Source: Lamellibrachia satsuma
Taxonomy: Eukaryota > Annelida > Polychaeta > Sabellida > Siboglinidae
Length of the DNA: 64,000 nucleotides
Direction: 5' to 3'
NCBI GenBank assembly: GCA_033239005.1
Contig: BSQZ01000073.1
Location: forward strand, 2,425,001 to 2,489,000
The notes under the pieces are model-generated. The model was not told the origin of the DNA. It worked only from the letters and a program-made list of their open reading frames with translations, and ran no database searches. The translations under genes and the position numbers were made by a program. Of this stretch, positions 21,201 through 29,330 are shown piece after piece. Position 1 is the first letter of the stretch. Every line of letters starts with the position of its first letter.

Positions 21201-23387
21201 TGCAATGCACGTCTATTGGCTGACTAGTGACTACACATTGGAGGTCATGTTAGTGACTACATATTGGAGGGCATGTTAGCTACTACACATTGGAGGGCGT
21301 GTTAGTGACTACATATTGGAGGGCGTGTTAGCTACTACACATTGGAGGGCGTGTTAGCTACTACACATTGGAGGGCGTGTTAGTGACTACATATTGGAGG
21401 GCGTGTTAGCTACTACACATTGGAGGGCGTGTTAGCTACTACACATTGGAGGGCGTGTTAGTGACTACCCAATGGAAAGTAAAACTTGCAATAGAGAAAT
21501 TACATGTTTTAGTAAAGAAGTTTAAAGTTTACTCACTCAAAGTCTTTGCTACCTTCCGTAGCCTTTTCATGAATTCTGGAATGACTCACATCTTCTTTGA
21601 AGGTAGCTGACATGTTGAGTGTTCATACCAACTAGAATAGTTGTGGTTAAAATAAAATCTTGGCTAAATTATTCTCTACCAACTTAATAATTTACATTGT
21701 CTAATTTTTTTGAAAACATACTGATCATCATTGAATTTGAAACACCGCCCTCACCTTTAACACAGGTCTGACGCACCATGTGGATTATCACCATGACAAC
21801 CGCGTCTGGACATAAGATGATGCTGCCCAGTTGACCATTGGACGTGTCTGTGAGGCCATCGAATGCTGGTCGCTGGAACAACTCAAGCACCTGTCGACCA
21901 AAGTGTTGCCATAGCAACTGCATGTATCGTGTCACGAGCTGTTGTATGATGGTGACCTCCTTCGCGTCACTCCATGACACTGACTTATGCTCTGCCTCCG
22001 ACGATCCTCTCGTGTCGGTGTCGTTTCTCGTGGCACCACCCTTTGTTTTTGTTGACAAAGTCCTCTCTGTCTCAGCATCATAGTGTTGTGATGGTTGCCT
22101 AGCAATGGGCCTCCGCAGTAAGTTTGTTGAATGGCAGACTATCTGGAGAAATCCGACGGCAAAGTCGTATTCCATCTGTGAAAATGCAATAACTGGACAC
22201 ATGTTTTGTGACAGGTCTGGAGCAACAACACTCCCAAGCTGCACCACGGCTGAACTCTCGCTCGCCGTGTAGTAGTCAGACGTCTCGCCACAAGATGGCG
22301 CTGTCTGCTTATATCCTTCTTTTGTAACCTTTTCCTCCCAGGAATAATCGGCGACGTTCTGACACTGGCTGATCTGCAGGAACTGTTCATGCGTAGTGAA
22401 GAATTTATGTACAATTGATGCGATGTATTTAGAGCGTTCGTTCGCAAGAACATTGAGCACACGAGCGAAGGGTATCGGCTTAATGCCAATGCTGAGATTA
22501 TGGTAAGAATTTGCTTGTGAAATCTTATCTAGCTGCGATGTGGGACGATTGTTTTGTCCCCTGTCTGAGTGAGCTATTGCACTGTCATGTGACACTGACC
22601 CACCAATCGTTGCATGGTTACTGTGGCCACTGATTGTAGACACGGCGAGGTTGAAGTCTTCTAGTCCGCGCATGATACCCCACAGTGTGTCTTCCCGGAG
22701 CTTCTCAACATCACAATGCGCAAGGACTCGCAGTCCAATGTTTATGAGCCGGTCAATCCACCAGATGGCACTGTCTCTCAGATGGAGCAGCTGGACACGT
22801 ATCCGCTCCAGGTCATCGGTCAAACTTGAGTGTTGTGACTCAAGCGAGCACCGCCCATCTGCGAGTTGTCTGATGGAGTTCCAGTGACCCATGTGGATGC
22901 GTAACTCATCACAGATAGAACACAATGACTCGAGGTTCGTCGCTGACACTACAGAGTCGTTGTCCCGACACACACGATGCCACACGCCATACTCCCGCTT
23001 CGTGACCTTCTTCAGCTCGGTGACAAATTTTGAGGCAGCGGCGATGCGACTCGCACAATCCTGTGTGAGCTGCAGTCTTGCCCGTGCCTCCAGCAGTCTA
23101 CGCAGACGGTTATATTGGGCACCGAAGTCTACTGCGGGGCGACAATGTACAAAGTTATAGCTACACTCGGCAGTGAGCTTGTAGCAGGGGTGAGCACCCG
23201 GGCTAAGGGTTGTAAATAGCTGCTCAGCAGCGCTACAAGTTGACTCTGCATCCTCTATATGGAAATAGTATGTGGCAATAATATCTTCTACGACTATATC
23301 TGGAGGCTCCTCCAAGTCCACTACTTCTGATCGTCCAATCGCCTGCAGACGAGGCTGACGTTTTATGAGGGGGCGCTGCTGGGACAT
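6012..23387 (-). CDS. CCDC142: CCDC142-like coiled-coil protein, ten-exon model (about 1002 aa)
   Basis: Join on the minus strand: 23387-21755, 21575-21537, 20216-20130, 16458-16291, 15983-15802, 15061-14900, 9210-9099, 8017-7840, 7436-7237, 6259-6012. The exon lengths sum to 3009 nt, 1003 codons with the stop, and every junction is GT-AG with matching phase. I recognise the family (coiled-coil domain containing 142) from the exon 1 block around CDELRIHMGHWNS, the exon 3 stretch HLHVFTSWAAWDR, exon 8 (EYIEMAMDTLIEP, then AVTALCKEWMDCIL) and exon 9 (GALQLECDCRFVQSWLQ). The last exon ends with a DQWLALRVH-type tail. The vertebrate proteins are about 750 aa, so this is longer, mainly in exon 1. 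Molecular function is poorly known. Family assignment is from memory of the family, not a search. Exon 2 is the least certain part; leaving it out keeps the frame. Confidence 0.75.
6296..6458. repeat. 39-bp tandem repeat, 4 copies, in intron 9
   Basis: The unit is GTCAATGAGAAAATATAACG then ACAATCATTTATAATACAT. It lies 37 bp inside the intron from the exon 10 acceptor side. Confidence 0.95.
6459..7236. other. Rest of intron 9, no gene
   Basis: Unique intronic sequence with a weak triple repeat of TGGTCAGTCAAC plus TAGCAGAATG near 6810-6890. Short open frames here have no support. Confidence 0.6.
7237..7436 (-). CDS. CCDC142: CCDC142-like exon 9 (residues 854-921)
   Basis: The acceptor is TTGTGTGTTACAG|CTACC and the donor is CACCCAT|GTGAGT, phase 2 to 1, 200 nt. 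It encodes SYHGALQLECDCRFVQSWLQ and VLALDIFLHLCSITHLLKQ. The frame stays open past the donor for another 150 nt to a TAA, so an intron-retained form would end with a different tail. Confidence 0.78.
7466..7663 (-). mobile_element. CR1-like LINE 3' end fragment in intron 8
   Basis: On the plus strand this reads closely like 63480-63680, the 3' end of the CR1 copy at the right edge of the window. Shared blocks are AAGCCATTGGCTTATC-type sequence, GATATNTGTCAATT, and TTAACACAATC with GTTCCATTC. It contains the last part of the RT ORF and the short 3' UTR, ending in an AATCTTGTTCAAT tail. It is diverged and has no coding capacity. Confidence 0.75.
7840..8017 (-). CDS. CCDC142: CCDC142-like exon 8 (residues 795-854)
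   Basis: The acceptor is GGTTTTATTCAG|ACTCT and the donor is CGCTTCAG|GTGTGT, phase 1 to 2, 178 nt. It encodes EYIEMAMDTLIEPVISATAR and AVTALCKEWMDCILKHKVRF, one of the best family matches. The acceptor and first ~30 exon bases are repeated twice more just upstream (8031-8176). Confidence 0.8.
7984..8176. repeat. 62-64-bp triplication of the exon 8 acceptor region
   Basis: Three tandem copies of ATCTCTATGTACTCGCTGTG through GAATAAAACCAAACTAGG. Each holds the first ~30 coding bases of exon 8, the TTATTCAG acceptor and upstream intron. The middle copy has lost two bases (GGTAGTCTG instead of GGTAGAGTCTG). The copy nearest the exon is taken as functional. Confidence 0.95.
8197..9002. repeat. 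39-bp minisatellite, about 20 copies, in intron 7
   Basis: The unit is CTGCTGAACTAACACTAACA then GGGAGTGCTGCTGTGTCTC, with a C/T variant in GCTGAA/GTTGAA and a G/A variant in TGTG/TATG. It is open in several frames because the unit is 13 codons without a stop. It begins about 100 bp from the exon 7 donor. Confidence 0.98.
9099..9210 (-). CDS. CCDC142: CCDC142-like exon 7 (residues 758-795)
   Basis: The acceptor is TGTGTGTTTCAG|ACTCTG and the donor is TGCAACA|GTCAGT, phase 0 to 1, 112 nt. It encodes TLSGTLMKHFLDEFCEQAEE and VMPQGAAWRKK. The donor was chosen because it is the only nearby GT that gives the phase required by exon 8. The intron before it is 5.7 kb of minisatellite. Confidence 0.7.
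9239..11139. repeat. 43-bp minisatellite, about 44 copies, in intron 6
   Basis: The unit is GTTGAAGTGGGATGTGGTAG then CCCAGTGGGTAGAGTGTGAG then ACT. Variants are GAAGTGG/GAAGCGG/GAAGAGG/GAAGAGA and GGGTAG/GTGTAG. It starts 28 bp from the exon 7 acceptor and abuts the 81-bp array at 11140. Confidence 0.98.
11140..14899. repeat. 81-bp minisatellite, about 46 copies, with splice-like sites, in intron 6
   Basis: On the gene strand the unit reads CAG|GTAATGCTTGCTGTC, a pyrimidine-containing stretch ending GTCTTGCATAG, then CGCCTGTGTCCACC and GACGAGGAGCTCACGGACCA. Units are nearly identical; the main variants are GAGCTC/GAGCAC, CTAGAC/CTAGGC and TGCATAG/TGTATAG. One 2-bp insertion near 12135 breaks the otherwise strict 81-bp register. 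The first unit begins at the donor of exon 6, whose AACCAG|GTAATA resembles the unit junction. Being open in both strands, it produces artefactual frames of about 950-1000 codons. Confidence 0.98.
14900..15061 (-). CDS. CCDC142: CCDC142-like exon 6 (residues 704-757)
   Basis: The acceptor is CTTGTTGCAG|ATG and the donor is GAACCAG|GTAATA, phase 0 to 0, 162 nt. It encodes MLGDEMQRALVACQLTCAPV and LDRLRKLWQRLQDFNAKNQ. The donor runs straight into an 81-bp tandem array whose unit contains a copy-like CCAG|GTAATG junction. Confidence 0.75.
15062..15801. other. Intron 5 with a short 26-27-bp tandem repeat
   Basis: Mostly AT-rich intron. Five to six imperfect copies of ATATTAGAGCTAACATGTCA plus TAGTGG lie at about 15545-15690. 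No gene is seen. Confidence 0.8.
15802..15983 (-). CDS. CCDC142: CCDC142-like exon 5 (residues 643-703)
   Basis: The acceptor is ATCTTACAG|GTCAG and the donor is CTGCAG|GTATGA, phase 1 to 0, 182 nt. It encodes DAYWTMLMPSVDRLVATCDA and SLAGFLLVTHSDLQ. Confidence 0.8.
16291..16458 (-). CDS. CCDC142: CCDC142-like exon 4 (residues 587-643)
   Basis: The acceptor is CGTTTGTGTCAG|ATTTC and the donor is CCATG|GTGAGT, phase 1 to 1, 168 nt. It encodes DFCKAIGQRVTDKCHPTPLV and, at its end, LRDSFRPLQSILTMLEET. It is preceded by a 3.7-kb intron full of repeats. Confidence 0.8.
16503..17106. repeat. 28-bp minisatellite, about 21 copies, in intron 3
   Basis: The unit is AAGCGACAGATGGTTTACTG then GCAGGTCT, with TTTACTGG/TCTACTGG variants. 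It starts 44 bp from the exon 4 acceptor. Confidence 0.97.
17153..17292. repeat. 23-bp tandem repeat, about 5-6 copies, in intron 3
   Basis: The unit is ACACTACAGACCTCCGCTAC then ATG, with two copies disturbed by short insertions near 17236-17275. Confidence 0.9.
17362..19084. repeat. 39-bp minisatellite, about 44 copies, in intron 3
   Basis: The unit is ACACAAACAGTCACACACCG then TTGACACTGAGCCATCATG, with many single-base variants (GAGCC/CAGCC, ATCATG/GTCATG, AAACAA). The right-hand units are more diverged and sometimes shorter. Confidence 0.97.
19085..19413. repeat. 30-32-bp tandem repeat, about 10 copies, in intron 3
   Basis: The unit is AGAGTTTGTGCAACCAAGTG then AACACAATGT with or without AA. 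It directly follows the 39-bp array. Confidence 0.96.
19414..20129. other. Upstream part of intron 3, no gene
   Basis: AT-rich intronic sequence with a run of 13 G at about 20026-20038. No domain, RNA gene or repeat family recognised. Confidence 0.6.
20130..20216 (-). CDS. CCDC142: CCDC142-like exon 3 (residues 558-587)
   Basis: The acceptor is GCTGTTTCAG|ACATC and the donor is GACAGAG|GTAACA, phase 1 to 1, 87 nt. It encodes IFPSLAMNPLSLLTKHLHVF followed by TSWAAWDR. Confidence 0.75.
20310..21212 (-). mobile_element. CR1-like LINE ORF2 fragment in intron 2
   Basis: The minus strand encodes KNDSKSFYAYVRSKQKVRDK followed by VGPLENNS, then NKSPVVNGIPPKLLKE and FNLSLEEGI. These are near-identical to the CR1 copy at 60.2-60.6 kb of this window. 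It spans the endonuclease-RT linker and the start of RT, with stops and small deletions. A 24-bp minisatellite has grown inside it. Same orientation as the host gene. Confidence 0.9.
20935..21134. repeat. 24-bp tandem repeat, 8 copies, inside the CR1 fragment
   Basis: The unit is TTTGTATATCCCCCACAGCA then TCTG. The related CR1 copy has a single TTTATATGTCCTCCACAGCA then TCTGTGAGCAA at 60718-60748, so the unit is an expansion of LINE coding sequence (minus-strand peptide KQMLWGIY). Confidence 0.96.
21225..21470. repeat. 26-bp tandem repeat, about 9 copies, in intron 2
   Basis: The unit is GTTAGCTACTACACATTGGA then GGGCGT, alternating with a GTTAGTGACTACATATTGGA variant. Confidence 0.96.
21537..21575 (-). 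CDS. CCDC142: CCDC142-like exon 2 (39-nt microexon, tentative)
   Basis: The acceptor is TCATTCCAG|AATTC and the donor is TTTGA|GTGAGTAA, which is strong. It encodes FMKRLRKVAKTL in phase 1 to phase 1. Because 39 is a multiple of three, the model reads through with or without it. The acceptor has a weak pyrimidine tract. Confidence 0.45.
21755..23387 (-). CDS. CCDC142: CCDC142-like exon 1 (residues 1-545)
   Basis: A 1633-nt open exon from ATG at 23387 (context CGACATGTC) to the donor AAAG|GTGAGG, leaving phase 1. It is rich in Leu, Arg and Glu, with helical stretches (YNRLRRLLEARARLQL, DDLERIRVQLLHLRDSA) that suit a coiled-coil protein. The middle is Ser/Thr- and Gln-rich, likely disordered. 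No signal peptide or membrane segment is seen. A non-coding 5' exon cannot be excluded. Confidence 0.8.
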
Positions 23388-23514
23388 GTCGGACTAACAA
23401 CAACACAAAGAGATAACATTAACAAGGCCGTCGTCTGACAACAACTAGCATGAAATATCACGTAGACAAGTAAGCCATTGGCTTATTAGCAGTACTAGTT
23501 CTTGATTAGGTACA

Positions 23515-23786
23515 GGAAACTTACCCCTTATACCTTACCCCTGATACCTTACCCCTTATACCTTACCCCTTATACCTTACCCCTTATACCTTACCCCTTA
23601 TACCTTACCCAATATACCTTACCCCTTATACCTTACCCCTTATACCTTACCCATTATACCTTACCCCTTATACCTTACCCATTATACCTTACCCATTATA
23701 CCTTACCCCTTATACCTTACCCCTTATACCTTACCCCTTATACCTTACCCCTTATACCTTACCCATTATACCTTACCCCCTATACA
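23515..23786. repeat. 14-bp tandem repeat, about 19 copies, upstream of the CCDC142-like gene
   Basis: The unit is CCTTACCCCTTATA with CCCC/CCCA variants, starting about 130 bp upstream of the ATG, so it could sit in the promoter region. It resembles a telomeric motif only superficially. Confidence 0.97.
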
Positions 23787-23941
23787 TGTCCTTGTACACC
23801 TATCCCTAAACCCTTAGCCTGCACACCTAATCACCTATCCCTTTTTTTTTAATAAACACGATGGCTTTTAATAAGCCAGTGACTTCCCTGTTCACATTCA
23901 TTTAGGTTGCTTTAAACAATATATGGCTTACATTGTTGGCA

Positions 23942-24004
23942 TATCTAGTACGTGTAGATATTATCTACACAGAATATCTAGTACGTGTAGATATTATCTA
24001 CACA
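23942..24004. repeat. 33-bp duplication with palindrome
   Basis: Two copies of ATATCTAGTACGTGTAGATA then TTATCTACACAGA. Each contains GTGTAGATATTATCTACAC, a 9-bp inverted repeat around one base. Confidence 0.9.
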
Positions 24005-24285
24005 GTAAGTTGGAAATGTTCCAATCATACAACTTGGGAAACATGTATAGTCATAGTCATGAAATCATCGGACAAACAATTACATTATTTTTGACCAGAT
24101 CGTCCACCCTATATACTACGGCATAATGCTATATTTACACTTTGGTAACTGACCCGATCTAATGATCAAAATCGATTTTTTCCGATGATTTAAACAAAAG
24201 AATGTAGTCGTTTATTAAACTGACTGTGCAAATCACTTAAATCTAATCGCACAGATCTGAGTATTAATGAATCTGATTCAAAGAT

Positions 24286-24748
24286 GGACTAAACCCACTG
24301 CGGAGTTTTAACTTGGGTTTGATCTATCTAAACCCACTGAGGAGTTTTAACTTGGGTTTGATCTATCTAAACCCACTGAGGAGTTTTAACTTGGGTTTGA
24401 TCTATCTAAACCCACTGCGGAGTTTTAACTTGGGTTTGATCTATCTAAACCCACTGAGGAGTTTTAACTTGGGTTTGATCTATCTAAACCCACTGAGGAG
24501 TTTTAACTTGGGTTTGATCTATCTAAACCCACTGAGGAGTTTTAACTTGGGTTTGATCTATCTAAACCCACTGAGGAGTTTTAACTTGGGTTTGATCTAT
24601 CTAAACCCACTGAGGAGTTTTAACTTGGGTTTGATCTATCTAAACCCACTGAGGAGTTTTAACTTGGGTTTGATCTATCTAAACCCACTGAGGAGTTTTA
24701 ACTTGGGTTTGATCTATCTAAACCCACTGCGGATTTTAACTTGGGCTT
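24286..24748. repeat. 39-bp minisatellite, about 12 copies
   Basis: The unit is TAAACCCACTGAGGAGTTTT then AACTTGGGTTTGATCTATC. AAACCCA and TGGGTTT within the unit form an inverted repeat. Confidence 0.97.
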
Positions 24749-25018
24749 GATCTATCTTAATGTCACTTTACTGCAACAAATTGTCTTCATACAGTTCGCC
24801 AATTACACTGTTGTCTCCAAATTAATATTTCCCCATTTATTGTGATTCAGACTACTCTGCATATTCTGGCATCCAGTATTTGAAGCCAACTTGTGGACAG
24901 GACCCAGGTCACTATTTACTTTCCTGTAAAGATTTCTCACTACTCAGTGTAAATTGTGTTTTCAAGACATTTTCTGAATATTTAATGTTTTACTCTATAC
25001 CTACTCACTCACCTACAG

Positions 25019-25090
25019 GAGGAATGTCAATTTCTGTCATACTTCATCAAGAACGTCAACACTGAAGATGCTGCAGCCACCTACACCAAG
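25019..25090 (+). CDS. Penultimate exon of an unrecognised plus-strand gene
   Basis: The acceptor is CTCACTCACCTACAG|GAGG with a pyrimidine tract and the donor is CACCAAG|GTTATT, 72 nt, phase 0 to 0. It encodes EECQFLSYFIKNVNTEDAAA then TYTK. It joins in frame to the next exon, which ends in a stop followed at once by AATAAA. I do not recognise the protein, and found no convincing upstream exon between here and the CCDC142-like start at 23387. Either upstream exons are short or it is a detached gene fragment. Confidence 0.5.
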
Positions 25091-25457
25091 GTTATTACTT
25101 AGAATAACAGTCATGTGTTACCAACATTTAGAATAACAGTCAATCACATGTCAGTCATGTAATACGAAGTGCACAGCTAGCAGAAAATTAAGATTGATGT
25201 AGCAATTAAACTTGAATATTTCCTTGTTGAAATATTCCCCAGAGTATAGATATAGTTAAACATTGTGGGAAATGTGCCTGGTAGCATAAGCTAACAATAT
25301 GACTGTAAAATCACAAGCAAATCTGTGATGGATTTAGCAACATAAAATTTCAGTATATTACATTGTAATCTAAAACCATTGGGATCGTTCCCATTAAATT
25401 CACACTTTTTGGCTTGTTTAAAAAAAATCCTCTTTATATCCTCTTATACACGGACAG

Positions 25458-25538
25458 CCCAACAGGCTGACGAAGGAAAAGCTAGATAAGGCAGACTATT
25501 TCTCCAAATTCAAGGGAGACTATTTCCAGGTCAACTAA
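25458..25538 (+). CDS. Terminal exon of the same unrecognised plus-strand gene
   Basis: The acceptor follows a pyrimidine-rich stretch and reads ACACGGACAG|CCCAAC. Phase 0 entry gives 81 nt ending in TAA. It encodes PNRLTKEKLDKADYFSKFKG then DYFQVN, a charged C-terminus. Coding-like composition and phase agreement with the exon at 25019 support it; the product is unknown. Confidence 0.5.
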   Translation, partial: PNRLTKEKLDKADYFSKFKGDYFQVN

Positions 25539-25559
25539 CATATTTTGGTTTTAATTTTC

Positions 25560-25565
25560 AATAAA
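25560..25565 (+). promoter_or_regulatory. Candidate poly(A) signal
   Basis: AATAAA starting 22 bp after the stop codon of the unrecognised plus-strand terminal exon, followed by a T-rich stretch. Confidence 0.5.
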
Positions 25566-25774
25566 TTGTATTATTTGCATGTTTTTTTGCTAAATGCTTG
25601 ATGTAGCACTCCCTTTACAGCCGCTCACAGCTAAACTGGGATTGGTGCGGTGCATGATGTCAACAGCGAGTCAGAAGTAGAACAAGTGACGAAAAGTGGC
25701 CCAAAATGAAGACAATAAAACAAAAGTGAATAGAAACAAAAGGTGCAACTATTTGCAGAAACTTGTCAACTTTA

Positions 25775-26345
25775 GAGGATGTGGACGCCGTGCAAGGGTT
25801 GCATTTCCCTGGTAGCTGACACGGTGACACACATTGATGGCCGTAGTGACTGTGTTGATATATATATATTAAGCGGACTGTCGATTCTACTGGAGATATG
25901 TGTGGCCTGCTGGAAACAGGCTGGAGGGCTGATGTTAACTAAGATATGTGTGGCCTGCTGGAAACATGCTGGAGGGCTGATGTTAACTAAGCGGTAGTGG
26001 GCTTGATAGAACATGGATGTTTGATTGATCAAGCGATGTGGAGTGAGACCCAGTTTAGTTGGATGACGAGACGAGGGATTTGGGTTTCTTTTCGGTAGTC
26101 AGAAAAACAAATCGGGCAGCATTTCTTTGTATTTGTTCTAATTGGTTAATTTCTGTTGCTGTGTTGGGTTCCATACTTCACTGACATACTCAATTTGGGG
26201 ACGGACAAGAATTTGATAGGCTTTTTCTTTGACATGTTGTGTCCTAGCAGGGTGATAGCATTCTCCTTAGGAGACCAAGTGTATGGATAGCTTTGTTGGT
26301 AATTTTGGAGTAGTGATCATTCCACCTTAGATCTTGTGATATGGT
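25775..26345 (-). mobile_element. L2/CR1-like LINE fragment, RT C-terminal region
   Basis: In broken frames the minus strand reads DLRWNDHYSKITNKAIHTLG then LLRRML, EKAYQILVRPQIEYVSEVWN, QIQRNAARFVF and INQTSMFYQAHYRLVNI, the usual order of the region after RT in L2/CR1 LINEs. Stops and frameshifts are frequent. A 48-bp duplication lies near its end (25893-25988). Confidence 0.75.
25893..25988. repeat. 48-bp duplication inside the LINE fragment
   Basis: Two copies of AGATATGTGTGGCCTGCTGG through GGGCTGATGTTAACTA, keeping the reading frame (PACFQQATHI repeated). Confidence 0.92.
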
Positions 26346-26749
26346 GACTGCACACTTCTTCGAGCTTAGCCATCCATTAGTTTGTGGCATGCTACCATGT
26401 AGGGGTGGTGAAACATTTCTATTCCAAAGCCAAGGGCAAGGCCAAGGGGCCGTGGTGCAATGCCAATGGGTGTCCCCCGTTGGCCAAATATGCTACTGTT
26501 TTGTCAGTGTTTACCAGTTAACCTTGGCTTTAGCACGTTTAGGCGTTGCCATTAGTATTTACCTTTAACCTTATCACTGAAACAAAACGGAGGTCTATTC
26601 TTCTTCCGTCATTTCACTATCGTCACTAGGCATACGACAATGTGAAAGGTGCTCATTGCAGTATGAGTGAATGTACAGGTGCAGGTGTGGTTAAAATGTT
26701 TGTAATACAATGTGCTAGTGTAATTTAAAATCAAGGGTCACACATTAAA
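26346..26749. other. Spacer with no gene
   Basis: Unique sequence with a small CCAAGGGCAAGG-type repeat near 26430. Nothing recognised. Confidence 0.55.
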
Positions 26750-26754
26750 CGTCA

Positions 26755-27610
26755 GTGTCAGTGCTGTCTAGGCGTTGCTTGAAAGCATCCAGAGAAGGAG
26801 CTTTTAGAACTGGGGCTGGAAGGCCGTTCCAGGGGTCTAGTGTGGCCACGAAAAACGAATGCTGGTATGCCAGGATTCGTGACCGCAGGAACATCAGCTG
26901 GAATGGGTGTCCTCTGTACCCTTCATCTAAGTCACAGTAAGTGTTCTTGGGCGCAGTGGGTATGTGCTGGTGATGTATATTGTGTGGCAGGGATGTCTAC
27001 TAGGCCATTCTGTATTTTGTACATCATAGTGAGCCTCGCCATGTCTACTAGGCCGTTCTGTATCCTGCACATCGCAGTGAGCCTCGCCATGTCTACCAGG
27101 ACGTTCTGTATCCTGCACATCACAGTGAGCCTCGCCATGTCTACCAGGCCGTTCTGTATCCTGTACATCACAGTGAGCCTCGCCATGTCTACCAGGCCGT
27201 TCTGTATCCTGTACATCACAGTGAGCCTCGCCATGTCTACCAGGACGTTCTGTATCCTGTACATCACAGTGAGCCTCGCCATGTCTACCAGGCCGTTCTG
27301 TATCCTGTACATCACAGTGAGCCTCGCCATGTCTACCAGGCCGTTCTGTATCCTGTACATCACAGTGAGCCTCGCCATGTCTACCAGGCCGTTCTGTATC
27401 CTGTACATCACAGTGAGCCTCGCCATGTCTACCAGGACGTTCTGTATCCTGTACATCACAGTGAGCCTCGCCATGTCTACCAGGACGTTCTGTATCCTGT
27501 ACATCACAGTGAGCCTCGCCATGTCTACCAGGCCATTCTGTATCTTGTACATCACAGTGAGCCTCGCCATGTCTACCAGGACGTTCTGTATCCTGTACAT
27601 CACAGTTCAC
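26755..27610 (-). mobile_element. LINE C-terminal fragment carrying a minisatellite
   Basis: The minus strand encodes RLTMMYKIQNGLVDI, then HPFQLMFLRSRILAYQHSFF, LDPWNGLPAPVLKAPSLDAF and KQRLDSTDTDV with a stop. This is the typical tail of LINE ORF2 proteins (YSFFPRT..WNxLP..AxSLxxFK). The RLTMMYKIQNGLVDI part has been tandemly amplified. Confidence 0.8.
26992..27606. repeat. 48-bp minisatellite, about 13 copies, grown from LINE tail
   Basis: The unit is CATGTCTACCAGGCCGTTCT then GTATCCTGTACATCACAGTG then AGCCTCGC. On the minus strand it is in frame as RLTVMYRIQNGLVDMA, repeating the LINE peptide next to it. Confidence 0.97.
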
Positions 27611-28608
27611 CGATTCCGTTTAATACTACCACCACCTGGCACTGCCACCTGCGTGGGCGGGTAGGCGCAGGCCGTCACTGCGTCAGGTAACCGTTCGGCA
27701 CAGTATTTTATTTGAGACTTTTTGGGGGTTTTGCGTTCGATTTCCGAAAATGCTTCAAACGTGTTATTACCAACAAGCATACATATTCACCAAACACACA
27801 TATAAAATATAATAATTAAGTACATTACCTAATATGTACACATTCCACAGAGCAGAATACATAAGATGTGGTTTTATGGCTGATCCCATGGCACCCGTCG
27901 TAAACATTATTCATTTACTTATTTACCCAGCATGCATCTGTACTTCCAGAAACTCTCTATCCAGGCTCCACCATGTGGCACCACCATTTGTTTTAGTTTC
28001 TCACACTCTCCAACAGTGGCGCCACTCAGCAAATCTATGGTAGGCCCACTATGGGTTAGCCTCGATTATCTAAGCTCCGGGGTGTGGCGCCACTGTTTCT
28101 CGCACACATCTGATGCAGAGTGGGTTTTGCAGTTGCACTTTTCCTTTCAACGTATCTCTAAAGTGTGCTATTGTGCAACAATATGCTTGTTGTCGTAGCG
28201 TTTCCCTCGGTTTAATGAGTCTATGCTCCTCGGAAAAGAAAGATGCGATGGGGAATTAGTTGACTTGCACCATCTTGTTAAACTTGTTTGAAGCCCTCCA
28301 AGCGCCGTTGCTACCACGTGACAGCGGATTCCACGTAATCACTGCCCGTCCCAATTGTGACGGAAATTATGTATGCGCCCAAATTCTGGGCGCATACATA
28401 ATCACCGTGCATAAGTTTCCGTACATACATAAGTAGCTAATTAAGATCCCATCCGGACATTTGGCTAATTAATAAAATAAGAGTGAACTTTTATCAGTTC
28501 ATACGATGCAATTCGAATTAACTTTAAACTTTGACTATATTGACACAACTGTCCAGTTTTGTGTAGCATCTCGATACTGATGCCGTTTGGCTGCTGGAGC
28601 TTCACGGG
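27611..28608. other. Spacer with one long perfect hairpin
   Basis: No gene recognised. At 28366-28402 is a perfect inverted repeat, ATTATGTATGCGCCCA and its complement around AATTC. Confidence 0.6.
28366..28402. repeat. Perfect 16-bp inverted repeat
   Basis: Arms ATTATGTATGCGCCCA and TGGGCGCATACATAAT with a 5-bp loop, preceded by ATTGTGACGGAA, which also precedes a similar hairpin at 29300. Confidence 0.95.
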
Positions 28609-29168
28609 AACGTCTACACACAATGGAGTGGTGACAGTGGTGACGTCTACACACAATGGAGTGGTGACAGTGGTGACGTCTACACACAATGGAGTGGTGA
28701 CAGTGGTGACGTCTACACACAATGGAGTGGTGACAGTGGTGACGTCTACACACAATGGAGTGGTGACAGTGGTGACGTCTACACACAATGGAGTGGTGAG
28801 AGTGGTGACGTCTACACACAATGGAGTGGTGACAGTGGTGACGTCTACACACAATGGAGTGGTGACAGTGGTGACGTCTACACACAATGGAGTGGTGACA
28901 GTGGTGACGTCTACGCACAATGGAGTGGTGACAGTGGTGACGTCTACATACAATGGAGTGGTGACAGTGGTGACGTCTACACACAATGGAGTGGTGACAG
29001 TGGTGACGTCTACACACAATCGAGTGGTGACAGTGGTGACGTCTACACACAATGGAGTGGTGACAGTGGTGACGTCTACACACAATGGAGTGGTGACAGT
29101 GGTGACGTCTACACACAATGGAGTGGTGACAGTGGTGACGTCTACACACAATCGAGTGGTGACAGTGG
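28609..29168. repeat. 33-bp minisatellite, about 17 copies
   Basis: The unit is GTCTACACACAATGGAGTGG then TGACAGTGGTGAC, highly uniform. Because 33 is 11 codons, several frames stay open. Confidence 0.98.
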
Positions 29169-29299
29169 GCAACAAGAAGTGACTACGCCTCTGCATCTAG
29201 ACTCTCTTCTTGGTGAATTCACGAAATCGAGCGAGAGTCAGAAAAGTGAGGCTAACCAGAGCTTGGACTCATAGAGTAGGTTCCATTGTGACGGAACCC

Positions 29300-29330
29300 G
29301 GATGCATATCCATAATATGGGTATGCATCC
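29300..29330. repeat. 15-bp inverted repeat, one mismatch
   Basis: GGATGCATATCCATA and TATGGGTATGCATCC around one base, preceded by ATTGTGACGGAA as at 28355. Confidence 0.9.
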
